Assembly: GCF_000379925.1 (NCBI RefSeq)
Contig: NZ_KB904216.1
Location: forward strand, 1-32,441
DNA: 32,441 bases
Reading direction: 5' to 3'
Source of the DNA: Porphyromonas levii DSM 23370
GTDB lineage: Bacteria > Bacteroidota > Bacteroidia > Bacteroidales > Porphyromonadaceae
This document shows positions 23,965 to 32,426 of the stretch, piece by piece (position 1 is the stretch's first letter; every line of letters begins with the position of its first letter). A program made the position numbers and the translations under genes. The notes beneath the pieces are model-generated. The model did no database searches, was not told where the DNA came from, and worked only from the letters and a program-made list of their open reading frames with translations.

Positions 23965-25295
23965 TCTTCCTCGATCGTCTCTGGGTCTGGGAAAAATTGC
24001 ACCTTGCTGATTCGCCTTTTGCCCATCTCAAGCACTACAAATCTATGACCACGTACATAGATTTCTTCGCCGACTACAGGGAAGTCGCCCTTGACCTCAA
24101 GCAGCATGCCGCCAAGGGTATCTACTTCCTCCATTTCGTCCTCTATTTCACGGAAGTCAGAGACACGTACCGTGCGAAGAAAGTCTACAATCCCAATCTT
24201 GGCATCAAAGATATAACTTCCATCGGGTTGCTCAGTATACAGTACTTCCTCATCGGTATCGTATTCGTCCTCTATCTCTCCTACAATCTCCTCTAGTAGA
24301 TCCTCCATGGTAACGATACCACTAGTACCACCAAACTCATCGACCACGATGGCCATGTGTATTTTCTCTTCTCTAAAGGACTGTAGTAGACTATTGATCT
24401 TTTTGCTTTCAGGTACGAAGAAGGGCTCACGGATTAGCGATGTCCAATCAAAGTCTTCTCGCTCTGAAAGGTGTGGGAGGAGATCTTTGGCATAGAGTAC
24501 GCCCTTAATATTATCTATTCGGTCTTCGTACACGGGCATACGGGAGTATCCATTCTCGGCGATAATCTGGCGGACTTCGGGGAACGTAGTCTCGGTATCT
24601 ATCGCCACCATATCCATGCGAGGGGTCATTACATCGTTGACCGTTTTGCGTTGAAAGCGGACGATGCCATGGAGTAGTTCTTGCTCCTCTTCGTTTTCGG
24701 TTGTGAGCTCAATAGCTCGCTCTAGGTCCGTCTCCGAAACCTTACTCTCCCGAGTGGCAAAAGGTTTGGTAGCTTTCTCTCCGATCTTGACAAGAAGATG
24801 CACCACTGGACTGGTTATTCGCATAAATACGCGCATAGGCGCCATTACTGTACGCACTGCAGATAAGGCATGATTCTGGAAATAAACCTTGGGGAGTATT
24901 TCGCCAAAGAGTAGGACAATAGAGGTAATACCGATAACTTGCACGGCGAAACCGACAGAGGGTGCAGCGCTGAAGTCAAAGAGCCTACTTACAGCGTAGC
25001 TCGTGAGCATCGTGATAGCTATATTCACGAAGTTGTTCATCACCAATATGGTACCCAGTAAGTGGTCTGAATGCGCCAAGGCATCGAGCACATGACGATC
25101 GTTCTTGCTTTTTCCCTCTTCAAGCTCGTCGATATCACGAGGCTGGAGGGAGAAGAAAGCTACTTCTGAGCCTGAGAAAAACGCACTGAATCCCAAACAG
25201 ACTACTCCTGCAAGAAGAGCAATCACTACGCTAGGACTCATAGGGTGTGTATGTACACCCTCGAATAGACTGGATAAATAACTCGGGTCGTCCAA
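23961..25295 (-). CDS. gldE: GldE/CorC-family membrane protein with CBS domains
   Basis: The 444-residue protein has a CNNM-type membrane domain (about 20-200, starting VIALLAGVVCLGFSAFFSGSE). Two CBS domains follow (about 215-345, with DVMTPRMDMVAI and VDEFGGTSGIVTMEDLLEEIVG), then a CorC_HlyC domain (about 355-440, LGGMLLEV). GldE is named for gliding in flavobacteria, but homologues occur in non-gliding Bacteroidota, where magnesium or cobalt transport or envelope function is suspected. The start here is a TTG at 25295; an ATG at 25241 would give 426 residues. The TTG start keeps the N-terminal segment seen in relatives and is not preceded in frame by an ATG. ssb lies 36 bp upstream; no gldD follows. 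Confidence 0.9.
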   Translation of the reverse strand: MDDPSYLSSLFEGVHTHPMSPSVVIALLAGVVCLGFSAFFSGSEVAFFSLQPRDIDELEEGKSKNDRHVLDALAHSDHLLGTILVMNNFVNIAITMLTSYAVSRLFDFSAAPSVGFAVQVIGITSIVLLFGEILPKVYFQNHALSAVRTVMAPMRVFMRITSPVVHLLVKIGEKATKPFATRESKVSETDLERAIELTTENEEEQELLHGIVRFQRKTVNDVMTPRMDMVAIDTETTFPEVRQIIAENGYSRMPVYEDRIDNIKGVLYAKDLLPHLSEREDFDWTSLIREPFFVPESKKINSLLQSFREEKIHMAIVVDEFGGTSGIVTMEDLLEEIVGEIEDEYDTDEEVLYTEQPDGSYIFDAKIGIVDFLRTVRVSDFREIEDEMEEVDTLGGMLLEVKGDFPVVGEEIYVRGHRFVVLEMGKRRISKVQFFPDPETIEEE

Positions 25296-25331
25296 AATAT
25301 TTTTGTCTTATTAATTCAATAGTATGTGTCG

Positions 25332-25778
25332 CTAAAAAGGCAAGCCATCCTTATCCTCCTGCAGGGTCTCGAAGTATCGTCCGTATCTATCAAGTCGGGC
25401 ACGCTCCTCCTGTGGCTGTTTAGTAGGCTCCTCGTGTTGCTTTTCGACCAGTTCGATCTGCCGAGCCACTACAAAGGTATGTAGGGTCACTTGCCCTTTC
25501 TGCCCATATCTCTTGGCATAGGTTAGCCGTCCCTCTATCGCTACCAAGTCTCCGGTATTTAGCTCTTTGGAGCGTGCTACCACATCTTTTTGGTAACAGA
25601 CAACACGGTGCCAATCTGTGACTTCACCACTGCACTCGCGCCCTTCTTCCGAAAGGTGGGATGGTGCATGCGTAGCTACAGAGAGCCGTACCATACAGCT
25701 ATCGGCATCGTACCACTGTACCTGCGGCTCAGTGCCCAGATAACCTACCAGACGAACTACGTTTTCTGTCTTGTCCAT
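25332..25778 (-). CDS. ssb: Single-stranded DNA-binding protein
   Basis: The 148-residue protein has an OB-fold N-terminus (ENVVRLVGYLGTEPQV, VTDWHRVVCYQKD, GDLVAIEGRLTYAKRYGQKGQ). A charged linker leads to a C-terminal tip DKDGLPF resembling the DDDIPF tip that recruits repair proteins. It coats single-stranded DNA during replication and repair. It begins the ssb-gldE-phosphopantetheinyl transferase operon, an arrangement I recall from other Bacteroidota (usually with mutY before ssb, which is not here). This may be the second of two ssb genes in the genome, but that cannot be judged from this window. Confidence 0.94.
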   Translation of the reverse strand: MDKTENVVRLVGYLGTEPQVQWYDADSCMVRLSVATHAPSHLSEEGRECSGEVTDWHRVVCYQKDVVARSKELNTGDLVAIEGRLTYAKRYGQKGQVTLHTFVVARQIELVEKQHEEPTKQPQEERARLDRYGRYFETLQEDKDGLPF

Positions 25779-25807
25779 TCAATAGCGCATCACACAATAT
25801 TCTCCTG

Positions 25808-25815
25808 CAAACTTA
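25808..25815 (-). promoter_or_regulatory. ssb operon -7 box
   Basis: The - strand reads TAAGTTTG followed by CAGGAG, about 30 nt before the ssb ATG. The same string precedes ftsK. Confidence 0.5.
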
Positions 25816-26024
25816 GATATAAATACTGAGATTTGTATCCCTGCTCACGTGAAATTATGGAGTTACTTGCTGTATAGATAATCTTATTAATTAGTCTTAA
25901 TGACATGCGTTCTCATAATTTCCTTTCTATAAAAGATGTTGGAGTAGGGTGACATTTCCTCTTTTTATGCGTGTTTATGCCAGTATTGGCTGGTGTAGTG
26001 GGCACTCTTCCACGATTATTATTG

Positions 26025-26032
26025 TATCTTTG
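26025..26032 (+). promoter_or_regulatory. -7 box of the orphan lipoprotein gene
   Basis: TATCTTTG followed by CGCGC is an exact TAnnTTTG match 28 nt before the ATG at 26061. This supports that start over the frame's more distal Met at 25971, which would lie upstream of the promoter. Confidence 0.6.
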
Positions 26033-26060
26033 CGCGCAAATTAAAATCGTAGTATTAAAG

Positions 26061-27206
26061 ATGAAGAGAATAAGTTTACTCGTAGGTTGTGTAGTTTGTT
26101 TGGCAGTAATCCCAATGCTGTGGTCTTGCAGTAAGTCTGCTGTGGATCGTCCTCAGGAAAAGGAAAATATTGTGGAGAAGAAGGAGAAGACCGAAAAGGA
26201 GTCTACTCCTCAGAAGGATGAGCAAGGGCAGACGCCCCCTTCCAACGCTGGTGCCGATGACAAGAAGGAACGACAAGCACCTGAGCAGTATGAAATCATT
26301 AGGAGGCTATCAGTCCGTTGGAAAAATAATACGAACTACCAGACTCAGTTTGATTATTATCGCCTTGTTCAGCTCAAGGATAATAAGTTTTTTACGACAC
26401 AGTACCTTTCTAAGTTTGTTACATTCTCTGTCCTTCCTATAGCCGGAGGAGCTGAGTATATCCTCGATGCTAAGGATTTGGAGAAGCTAGTGATAACTGA
26501 GATTAGTGCTAATCAGGAGAAAAACACTATTGAACTGTCCTATTCTTACAATGGGGCAAGCTCTACCCAGAAGTTGTCTTTGGCATTTGATAAGACGAAG
26601 TACTACACTGGTCAGATAACACAGAACCGAGAGGCTATCCGTACACTCTACGCTGCAGGTGTCGCTCGTAATAGCCAAGTATTTATCAATAGGATACTCT
26701 CCTACGACGATTCTCGATATGCTGTCCTTAGTGAAGGTGATGGTATGTTGCAGTCTGATGATGAGGTCTCGTTCAGTATTCGTATCTTATCTAAAGGCGA
26801 TGGAGACATGGTTCTTGCTACCGCCAATGTCTTGGTAAAGGGCTTCAAACCGATTAAAGAGCTATCCAAAGAGCTTCATGCTGAAGTCGCCAATACCGAC
26901 TTCAATGAGTTTATTAGGAAACATGCACAGCATAAGGAGTATCTAAGAACTGCTATACCTAAAAAGATGACTGAGCAAGTTAAGTATTATGTGAAGAGCG
27001 GCAATGAAAGAGTTGAACTATTTTACTCTAGTAGTTCTTTAGCTCCAGATCAAGGTCGTCTTGATATCTTCCTAAGTGAGCCAAGATTTATTTATAAGTC
27101 TATTGAAGAGAAGTCTAATGGTTATGATGTGGTGGTAACGCTTGGAGCGGGTGAGCCATTCTTCACCCACGACTTCCATATTCATGTACCAAAAAGCGGG
27201 AAGTAA
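26061..27206 (+). CDS. Orphan lipoprotein of unknown function
   Basis: I start this 381-residue protein at MKRISLLVGC (26061); the upstream Met at 25971 precedes the promoter box. The lipobox LWSC gives Cys23 as the lipid anchor. A charged low-complexity linker (about 27-75, rich in Lys, Glu and Gln, with TPPSNAGADDKKERQ) precedes a globular domain with mixed beta and helix patterns (YEIIRRLSVRWKNNTNYQT onward). I recognise no family or catalytic motif. It is transcribed away from ssb and toward a strong bidirectional terminator, so it is a single-gene unit. Linkers of this type often lift a lipoprotein's domain away from the membrane. Confidence 0.8.
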   Translation: MKRISLLVGCVVCLAVIPMLWSCSKSAVDRPQEKENIVEKKEKTEKESTPQKDEQGQTPPSNAGADDKKERQAPEQYEIIRRLSVRWKNNTNYQTQFDYYRLVQLKDNKFFTTQYLSKFVTFSVLPIAGGAEYILDAKDLEKLVITEISANQEKNTIELSYSYNGASSTQKLSLAFDKTKYYTGQITQNREAIRTLYAAGVARNSQVFINRILSYDDSRYAVLSEGDGMLQSDDEVSFSIRILSKGDGDMVLATANVLVKGFKPIKELSKELHAEVANTDFNEFIRKHAQHKEYLRTAIPKKMTEQVKYYVKSGNERVELFYSSSSLAPDQGRLDIFLSEPRFIYKSIEEKSNGYDVVVTLGAGEPFFTHDFHIHVPKSGK

Positions 27207-27224
27207 CAGATCCAAGAGATAGTT

Positions 27225-27270
27225 AAATCTCCTCTACTGAGCAGCTGTGGCGCTTCAGTAGAGGAGATTT
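27225..27270. terminator. Bidirectional terminator between converging genes
   Basis: AAATCTCCTCTACTGA (27225-27240) and TCAGTAGAGGAGATTT (27255-27270) form a perfect 16-bp stem with a 14-nt loop. A TCTCTT follows on the + strand. It lies between the orphan lipoprotein gene (19 bp before) and the ABC-F gene (stop at 27296). Confidence 0.8.
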
Positions 27271-27295
27271 CTCTTATCAGTCTTAGCATAGTGTA

Positions 27296-29185
27296 CTACA
27301 TGTAGGTTTCCCACTCTGCCATCGCTTTTTCGAGTGCACGGGTGGTCTCGTCGTAGTCATTGAGGAGTTCGGGGGTCGCTTTTACTGAGAGCTTCTCCTC
27401 TATACCCGCTATCTTGGCCTCGAGATCGGCAATTTTTGCTTCCACCTTCTCTAGTTGTTGCTGTCGGCGACGCTCCTCTCGTTGTTCCCGCTTATGGGCT
27501 TCGTAGTCCAGCTTCCCTTCGTTTTTCTCCGTTGGAGTAGGGGTTGCTGTGGGTGCCTGAGGCTCATCCCCGATGGCAGCAGCCTGTAGCTTGCGTACGT
27601 ATTCCTCCATCCCGCCAAGGTGGTTGACCACCTTCTTGTCCTTAAACTCGAAGACCTTATCCACTAGCCCATCTAGGAAATCACGGTCGTGGCTCACGAT
27701 AAGCACGGTACCATCATAGTTCTGAATTGCCTCCTTGAGTACCGCTTTGCTACTGAGGTCAAGGTGGTTGGTCGGCTCATCGAGTATCAAGAAGTTGGAA
27801 GGGGACAGGAGGAGCCTAATCATGGCAAGTCTACTCCTTTCGCCACCACTGAGTACCGATACCTTCTTCTCCGATATTTCGCCGCCAAACATAAAGGCAC
27901 CTAGGATATTATTTATTTGTAGCCGGATGTCCCCTACTGCTACCCTATCAATCGTCTCGTGTATGGTCTGATTCGGATCCAAGAGAGATGCTTGGTTCTG
28001 TGCGAAGTAGGCGACCTCTACTTGGTGCCCATGCTTTAGTTCACCCTCATGTGGTAGCTCCTCCATTACCGCACGTACAAAGGTCGTCTTGCCACTACCA
28101 TTCTTACCTACTAGGGCAATCTTATCGCCTCTCTCTATAGTAAGGTCTATCTTATTGAGTACATTGTGGTCGCCATAAGATACAGATAGCTCCTTAGCAA
28201 TTAGGGGGTAGGTGCCGCTAGTCACCGCCATGGGGAATCGGAAGTGTATCTTGCGGGTGTCTAGTTCCTCTACCTCTATCCGGTCTATCTTCTCCAACTG
28301 CTTGATACGAGACTGCACCTGTACCGCTTTAGTCGCTTTGTAGCGGAAGCGCTCAATAAAGTCCTCAGTATCCTTAATCATCTTCTGCTGATTTTCGTAC
28401 GCTCTCAGCTGTTGCTCATAGCGCTCTATCCTAAGTTGCTCATAGTGAGAATAGTTGGTCTTATAGTCGAAAGCCCTGCCCACCGATAGCTCTACGGTTC
28501 GCGTTGTGGTATTATCCAGGAAACGGCGGTCGTGGCTCACCATAATCACTGCTGCCGAGCTCCGGCGGAGAAACTCCTCGAGCCAGATGATCGATTCCAT
28601 ATCTAAGTGGTTGGTCGGCTCATCGAGTAGCAATAAGTCGGGGCGTCCCAATAGTATCTTAGCTAGCTCTATACGCATACGCCATCCGCCACTAAACTCG
28701 CTTGTCTGGCGCTCGAAGTCGTTTTGCTCAAAGCCCAAGCCCTTGAGTGTGCGCTCAATCTGAGCATCCTGCTCCTGAGGGGCATAGAGGGCGAGTAGCT
28801 CAGTCTGATTGGCCAGTCGCTGTACAATCTCCAGGTAGGCATCTGAGTCGTAATCGGTGCGATCGCTCAGCTCTTGAGTGAGTTTATCTACCGACTTTTG
28901 TATCTCTATTTCCTTGCTAAAGGCGAGTCTCGCCTCTTCGCGCACCGTATGTCCATCCTTGGTAAGCAGATGCTGAGGGAGGTAGCCAATCGTAATATCT
29001 GAAGGATAAGAGAGAGAACCCTCCGAGGGCTCTCTCTTGCCTGCAATAATATTAAGTAGGGTCGTCTTTCCGGCACCGTTACGCCCCGCTAGGGCTACAC
29101 GCTCTTTGGGATTAATCTGTAGAGACACGCCCTGAAAGAGCACGTCGGCGCCAAAGGAGACTCCTACATTATTGAGTGATAGCAT
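27296..29185 (-). CDS. ABC-F family ATPase (YheS/Uup-like)
   Basis: The 629-residue soluble protein has two ATP-binding cassettes and no membrane domain. The first has Walker A GRNGAGKTT (34-42), signature FSGGWRMRIELAK and Walker B LLLLDEPTNHLD. The second has GKNGSGKTT, LSGGERSRLAMI and FLILDEPTNHLD. A helical linker lies between them (about 236-315, with the FRYKATKAVQVQSRIKQLEKI segment). A basic-acidic coiled coil ends the protein (about 555-629). ABC-F proteins act on ribosomes. Length and the C-terminal coiled coil resemble YheS/Uup. No antibiotic resistance role is indicated. It follows a terminator, so it probably has its own promoter, which I could not place. Confidence 0.92.
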   Translation of the reverse strand: MLSLNNVGVSFGADVLFQGVSLQINPKERVALAGRNGAGKTTLLNIIAGKREPSEGSLSYPSDITIGYLPQHLLTKDGHTVREEARLAFSKEIEIQKSVDKLTQELSDRTDYDSDAYLEIVQRLANQTELLALYAPQEQDAQIERTLKGLGFEQNDFERQTSEFSGGWRMRIELAKILLGRPDLLLLDEPTNHLDMESIIWLEEFLRRSSAAVIMVSHDRRFLDNTTTRTVELSVGRAFDYKTNYSHYEQLRIERYEQQLRAYENQQKMIKDTEDFIERFRYKATKAVQVQSRIKQLEKIDRIEVEELDTRKIHFRFPMAVTSGTYPLIAKELSVSYGDHNVLNKIDLTIERGDKIALVGKNGSGKTTFVRAVMEELPHEGELKHGHQVEVAYFAQNQASLLDPNQTIHETIDRVAVGDIRLQINNILGAFMFGGEISEKKVSVLSGGERSRLAMIRLLLSPSNFLILDEPTNHLDLSSKAVLKEAIQNYDGTVLIVSHDRDFLDGLVDKVFEFKDKKVVNHLGGMEEYVRKLQAAAIGDEPQAPTATPTPTEKNEGKLDYEAHKREQREERRRQQQLEKVEAKIADLEAKIAGIEEKLSVKATPELLNDYDETTRALEKAMAEWETYM

Positions 29186-29203
29186 TTATTACTGTCATAA
29201 ATA

Positions 29204-29251
29204 ATGGGTGGCAGGTACCGAGTATCTCCTCTCTCGTTGCCTGCCACCCAT
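29204..29251 (-). terminator. Terminator after the rprXY-linked secreted-protein gene
   Basis: ATGGGTGGCAGG (29204-29215) and CCTGCCACCCAT (29240-29251) form a perfect 12-bp stem 10 bp past the stop at 29262, with a TTATTTATG tail on the - strand. It lies just before the ABC-F start, so some read-through is possible. Confidence 0.7.
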
Positions 29252-29261
29252 CGTATCCAAA

Positions 29262-29945
29262 TTATTTTATACCCACAAGAGTAGTCGTCATGGTCTGACC
29301 TGCCATACTCTGTTCCATCTTTACCGGACCCTTATTAGGGACAATCCAGTAGAATTGCTTCATATCAAAGTTTTGGTTCTGACCCATTGCCTGAGTAGTT
29401 GTTTTCACATCTACTTCTACTACAAAGGTGTTGAACTTGCCTACTGGAGTTGTAATCTCTTCCTCTCGGATGATCTCGAACTTGGTGACTTCAGCCTTCG
29501 TTTTTATTTCCATGCCCATCGCCTTCACGGTAGAGTCGTAGTTATAAAGTGGAAACTTATCTCCTACTTTACCGACTAGTGGAATAAACCCAGCTTCGCC
29601 ATTAAAGTCGATATCCATATCAGCGCCACCAAGAGCGGGTGCCATGCTTGCCTTGGTCGACTCAATTACGTTCTTTGGGTCTACGTAAGCCTTGCCATCC
29701 TTGATGGTAAACTTATTGGTCATTACTATTGGGGCAGCTGCGCCAGGCATATTGGTATTTGTCTTGAAGACAATACTATCGCCTCCTACCGCTTCTACGG
29801 TCTGGGTCAGCTTCATAGCACCCATAAGCGGGTTAGTCATCTCGTACTCATAGACTGTGCCTACAGGTTCACCGCCATAGTACTGAGCGAAGCCACTAGT
29901 GATAGCTGCCAAGGCAACTACCAGTGATAGAATAATCTTTTTCAT
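29262..29945 (-). CDS. Secreted protein with a DUF3108/TapB-like pattern
   Basis: The 227-residue protein has a type I signal peptide (MKKIILSLVV to GFAQ, about 1-20) and no lipobox. The mature part is a beta-rich domain with YEYEMTNPLMGAMKLTQTVEAVGGDSIVFKT, then VGKVGDKFPLYNYDST and EITTPVGKFNTFVVEVDV. The PVGKFNTFVVEV stretch resembles the DUF3108/TapB-like family, whose members are periplasmic or outer membrane-associated with unclear roles. The mature protein is methionine-rich (for example NPLMGAM, QAMGQNQNFDM). It starts 3 bp after rprY and is almost certainly co-transcribed, suggesting it is either a target or a partner of the signalling pair. The family call is tentative. Confidence 0.75.
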   Translation of the reverse strand: MKKIILSLVVALAAITSGFAQYYGGEPVGTVYEYEMTNPLMGAMKLTQTVEAVGGDSIVFKTNTNMPGAAAPIVMTNKFTIKDGKAYVDPKNVIESTKASMAPALGGADMDIDFNGEAGFIPLVGKVGDKFPLYNYDSTVKAMGMEIKTKAEVTKFEIIREEEITTPVGKFNTFVVEVDVKTTTQAMGQNQNFDMKQFYWIVPNKGPVKMEQSMAGQTMTTTLVGIK

Positions 29946-29948
29946 CTG

Positions 29949-30692
29949 TTAGATAACCTCCGTATTCTCTTCGTTCTGTGTACTATTGGCATTAGGTGTA
30001 ATCAGCTTGTAGCCCTTACCATGCTTATTCTGTATCTCCACGCGCTCATCATTTGACAGATGCTTACGGAGCTTAGTGATATACACATCCATACTACGGG
30101 CATTGAAGTAGCTATCCTCACCCCAAATAGTCTTGAGGGCGTAGTTACGCTCCATTAGCTCATTAGCGTGCATACATAGGAGGGTAAGGAGGTCAGTCTC
30201 CTTTGTGGTAAGCTTCTTAGGCTCTTCATCTTTGTAGGTAAGTAGCTGCCTCTGGGTATCGAAGTTATAGTCCCCAATAGTATAGAATGCCACAGGCTCT
30301 GGCTTCTTACCTTGCACACGGCGCAGTACTGCATCGATACGCATGGTTAGCTCCACGGTGTTGAATGGCTTCTTGAGGTAGTCGTCAGCACCTAGGTTGA
30401 AACCGTGCTCTACATCCTCGCTCAGGGTCTTTGCCGTAAGGAAGATGATCGGCATTGCCTCGTTCTTCTCCTTGATAAGCTTTGCGAGCTCAAATCCGTC
30501 CATCCTTGGCATCATCACATCTAGCACGCAGATATCCCAGCGGTCGGGTTGTTGCTCGAAAGCCTCCCAACCCTCTTGACCATCTACATAGTGGTCGGTC
30601 TGATATCCTTTACTCGTGAGGAACTCGCTCAATAGTGGGCCGAGGTTAGGGTCATCCTCACACAATAGAACCCTTACAATTTCTTCCATCAT
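29949..30692 (-). CDS. rprY: OmpR-family response regulator (RprY-like)
   Basis: The 247-residue regulator has a receiver domain with the acidic pair (E12-D13), the phosphoacceptor Asp58 in CVLDVMMPRMDGFE and the conserved Lys in YLKKPF (about 108). A winged-helix DNA-binding domain follows (about 135-235, LTTKETDLLTLLCMHAN, MDVYITKLRKHL, GKGYKL). It lies 14 bp after the histidine kinase gene, so it is its partner. The gene name follows RprX/RprY of Bacteroides; RprY of Porphyromonas gingivalis has been linked to stress responses. A Met one residue later (30689) is equally possible. Confidence 0.92.
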   Translation of the reverse strand: MMEEIVRVLLCEDDPNLGPLLSEFLTSKGYQTDHYVDGQEGWEAFEQQPDRWDICVLDVMMPRMDGFELAKLIKEKNEAMPIIFLTAKTLSEDVEHGFNLGADDYLKKPFNTVELTMRIDAVLRRVQGKKPEPVAFYTIGDYNFDTQRQLLTYKDEEPKKLTTKETDLLTLLCMHANELMERNYALKTIWGEDSYFNARSMDVYITKLRKHLSNDERVEIQNKHGKGYKLITPNANSTQNEENTEVI

Positions 30693-30706
30693 AATCTTAT
30701 TCTTCT

Positions 30707-32203
30707 TTACTTTTCCTTTAATAGTGGTAATGTTATTACAAACTTAGTTCCTTTCCCAAGATCGCTATCCACCGATATCTGTCCATGGTGTATCTGTACC
30801 ATATGGTAGACATAGGCGAGCCCTAGACCATATCCTTTTACATCGTGTCTATTGCCCGTAGGCACCCGATAGAAACGGTCAAATATCTTTTTGGCATGCT
30901 CCTTCTTCATCCCTAGACCATTGTCTTGGATAAAGACCTTGATGTTTTTGCTGTCACTCGAGGTGCCTACTGTAAGTATCGGTGGACGATGTGGGTCGCG
31001 ATACTTCACGGCATTATCTAGGAGGTTGAAGATGATATTGGTAAGATGCATCTCATCGCCCTCCACTAGAGCCTCCTCTGCCTCCAGATCCACATTTATC
31101 TCACCCTCGAAACTCTCTACCTTGAGGCTAAAGATATTCGTAACATTCAGGAGCAACTCCTCCATATCTATCTCCTTGAGCTTTAGCTTCACCTTATCTT
31201 TGTCGAAGAAAGACATCTGCAATACTTTGTCTATCAGTAGTTCTAGACGCTGCCCCTCTGCCATGATGCTCGAGGTCCACTTCTGTCGCCTCTCCTCCGA
31301 TGCCTCCATACTGTCTGCGCTAAGCATTTGGCTTGCCACCATGATCGTACTCACGGGGGTTTTAAGTTCGTGGGTCATGTTGTTCACAAAGTCCTTACGC
31401 ATCTCCTCTAGTTTCTTTTGCCTGAAGAGCGAAGCCATTGTAAGCACGAAGATAACAAAGAGAAGCGCTGTAAATACTGCCGATGGTACGATGAAGGTAA
31501 GCGAACTCCTAATCTCCTGATCCTTAGTAGGGAAGAAAACCCGTACAAAGTACATGCGCGAAGGATTATCGTATGAGAAGATGACCTGAGAGTAGGTCGA
31601 GGCGCCTTGGTCGGTAGGTATCAAGCCACTACTGTAGTGTACACGATGGTTTTTGTCCTCTACCTCATATATATAAGGTAGCGTGATACCATTGTTGGTC
31701 AGGTAGTAGTCGAGAAGCACATCTAGTTCCTGCTCCGTAATGCGCTCGTAGATAGGGAGCGGGGTATTGTCGCGCACCGATTCCATCGCCATCTGTATGA
31801 CCATCTCCCGTACCTCATCGTATCTATTGGTGATAGCCTCCATCAACTGGCGAGAGATAGACTGCACGCGATTGTCACTAACCGTACCTTTGCCTAGTCT
31901 AAATGGATCTTGAGGTAGCTGGTCGAGGTTAAACCGCATGGTATCGGTCTGCGCTGTAGAGGAGAGGTTGTCAAATGAAAATAGAGACGCATCAGAGAAG
32001 CCTAGTTTCTCCGATATCAACCTCGAAAGCTCTGCGCGCTCAGCATCTTGGCTTACCGAGGAGAGTGCCTGACGAACCTTGCTATCAAACTGTTCATTAC
32101 GGAATCTATTGACCGTATCAACATAATTGAGCTGCAAAGTCAGCAACCCAATAAACGCAAGCGCCATAACGCCAACAATCAACCATAGTGTCCACTTCTT
32201 CAT
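30707..32203 (-). CDS. rprX: Sensor histidine kinase (RprX-like)
   Basis: The 498-residue kinase has membrane segments at about 5-25 and 235-260 that flank a periplasmic sensor region of about 205 residues. A dimerisation domain follows with the phosphoacceptor His278 in NNMTHELKTPVSTIM. The ATP-binding domain has the N box NLLDNAVKYRD, GLGMKKEHAKKIFDRFYR and a G box GYGLGLAYV. Features are complete and indicate an active kinase. It precedes rprY by 14 bp. The periplasmic domain has no hallmark I recognise, so the signal is unknown. The Bacteroides RprX/RprY pair is the closest named system by architecture; a P. gingivalis RprY is described without an obvious RprX partner, so an intact pair here is informative. 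Confidence 0.92.
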   Translation of the reverse strand: MKKWTLWLIVGVMALAFIGLLTLQLNYVDTVNRFRNEQFDSKVRQALSSVSQDAERAELSRLISEKLGFSDASLFSFDNLSSTAQTDTMRFNLDQLPQDPFRLGKGTVSDNRVQSISRQLMEAITNRYDEVREMVIQMAMESVRDNTPLPIYERITEQELDVLLDYYLTNNGITLPYIYEVEDKNHRVHYSSGLIPTDQGASTYSQVIFSYDNPSRMYFVRVFFPTKDQEIRSSLTFIVPSAVFTALLFVIFVLTMASLFRQKKLEEMRKDFVNNMTHELKTPVSTIMVASQMLSADSMEASEERRQKWTSSIMAEGQRLELLIDKVLQMSFFDKDKVKLKLKEIDMEELLLNVTNIFSLKVESFEGEINVDLEAEEALVEGDEMHLTNIIFNLLDNAVKYRDPHRPPILTVGTSSDSKNIKVFIQDNGLGMKKEHAKKIFDRFYRVPTGNRHDVKGYGLGLAYVYHMVQIHHGQISVDSDLGKGTKFVITLPLLKEK

Positions 32204-32426
32204 AACGGGTGCAAGATACGTATTTTTCTCGGTATGATTAACATAAACAGAGTTAATATTTTGTGTCTTAATTGTTAATAACCTATTTTTCGCACTCTAC
32301 AAACGCATCTGTCGCCTATTTAGCAATATACCGAAGTTAACGCGGTAGATGCATCATGGCAACCTATTGTATCCTTTTTGGCGTGTATACATGTTCATGA
32401 TTCATACTCAGGGGAGCGACGGTTGT

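Noticed and set aside
30891-31520. 209-codon frame on the + strand, antisense to the sensor kinase
   Set aside because: It is very rich in Ser, Leu and Arg and lies inside the well-supported kinase gene, so it is a shadow of the real reading frame.
32211-32218. TATCTTGC on the - strand as an rprX promoter box
   Set aside because: It lies only about 7 nt before the start codon and has one mismatch at a key position, so it would leave almost no leader. Another promoter further upstream is as likely.
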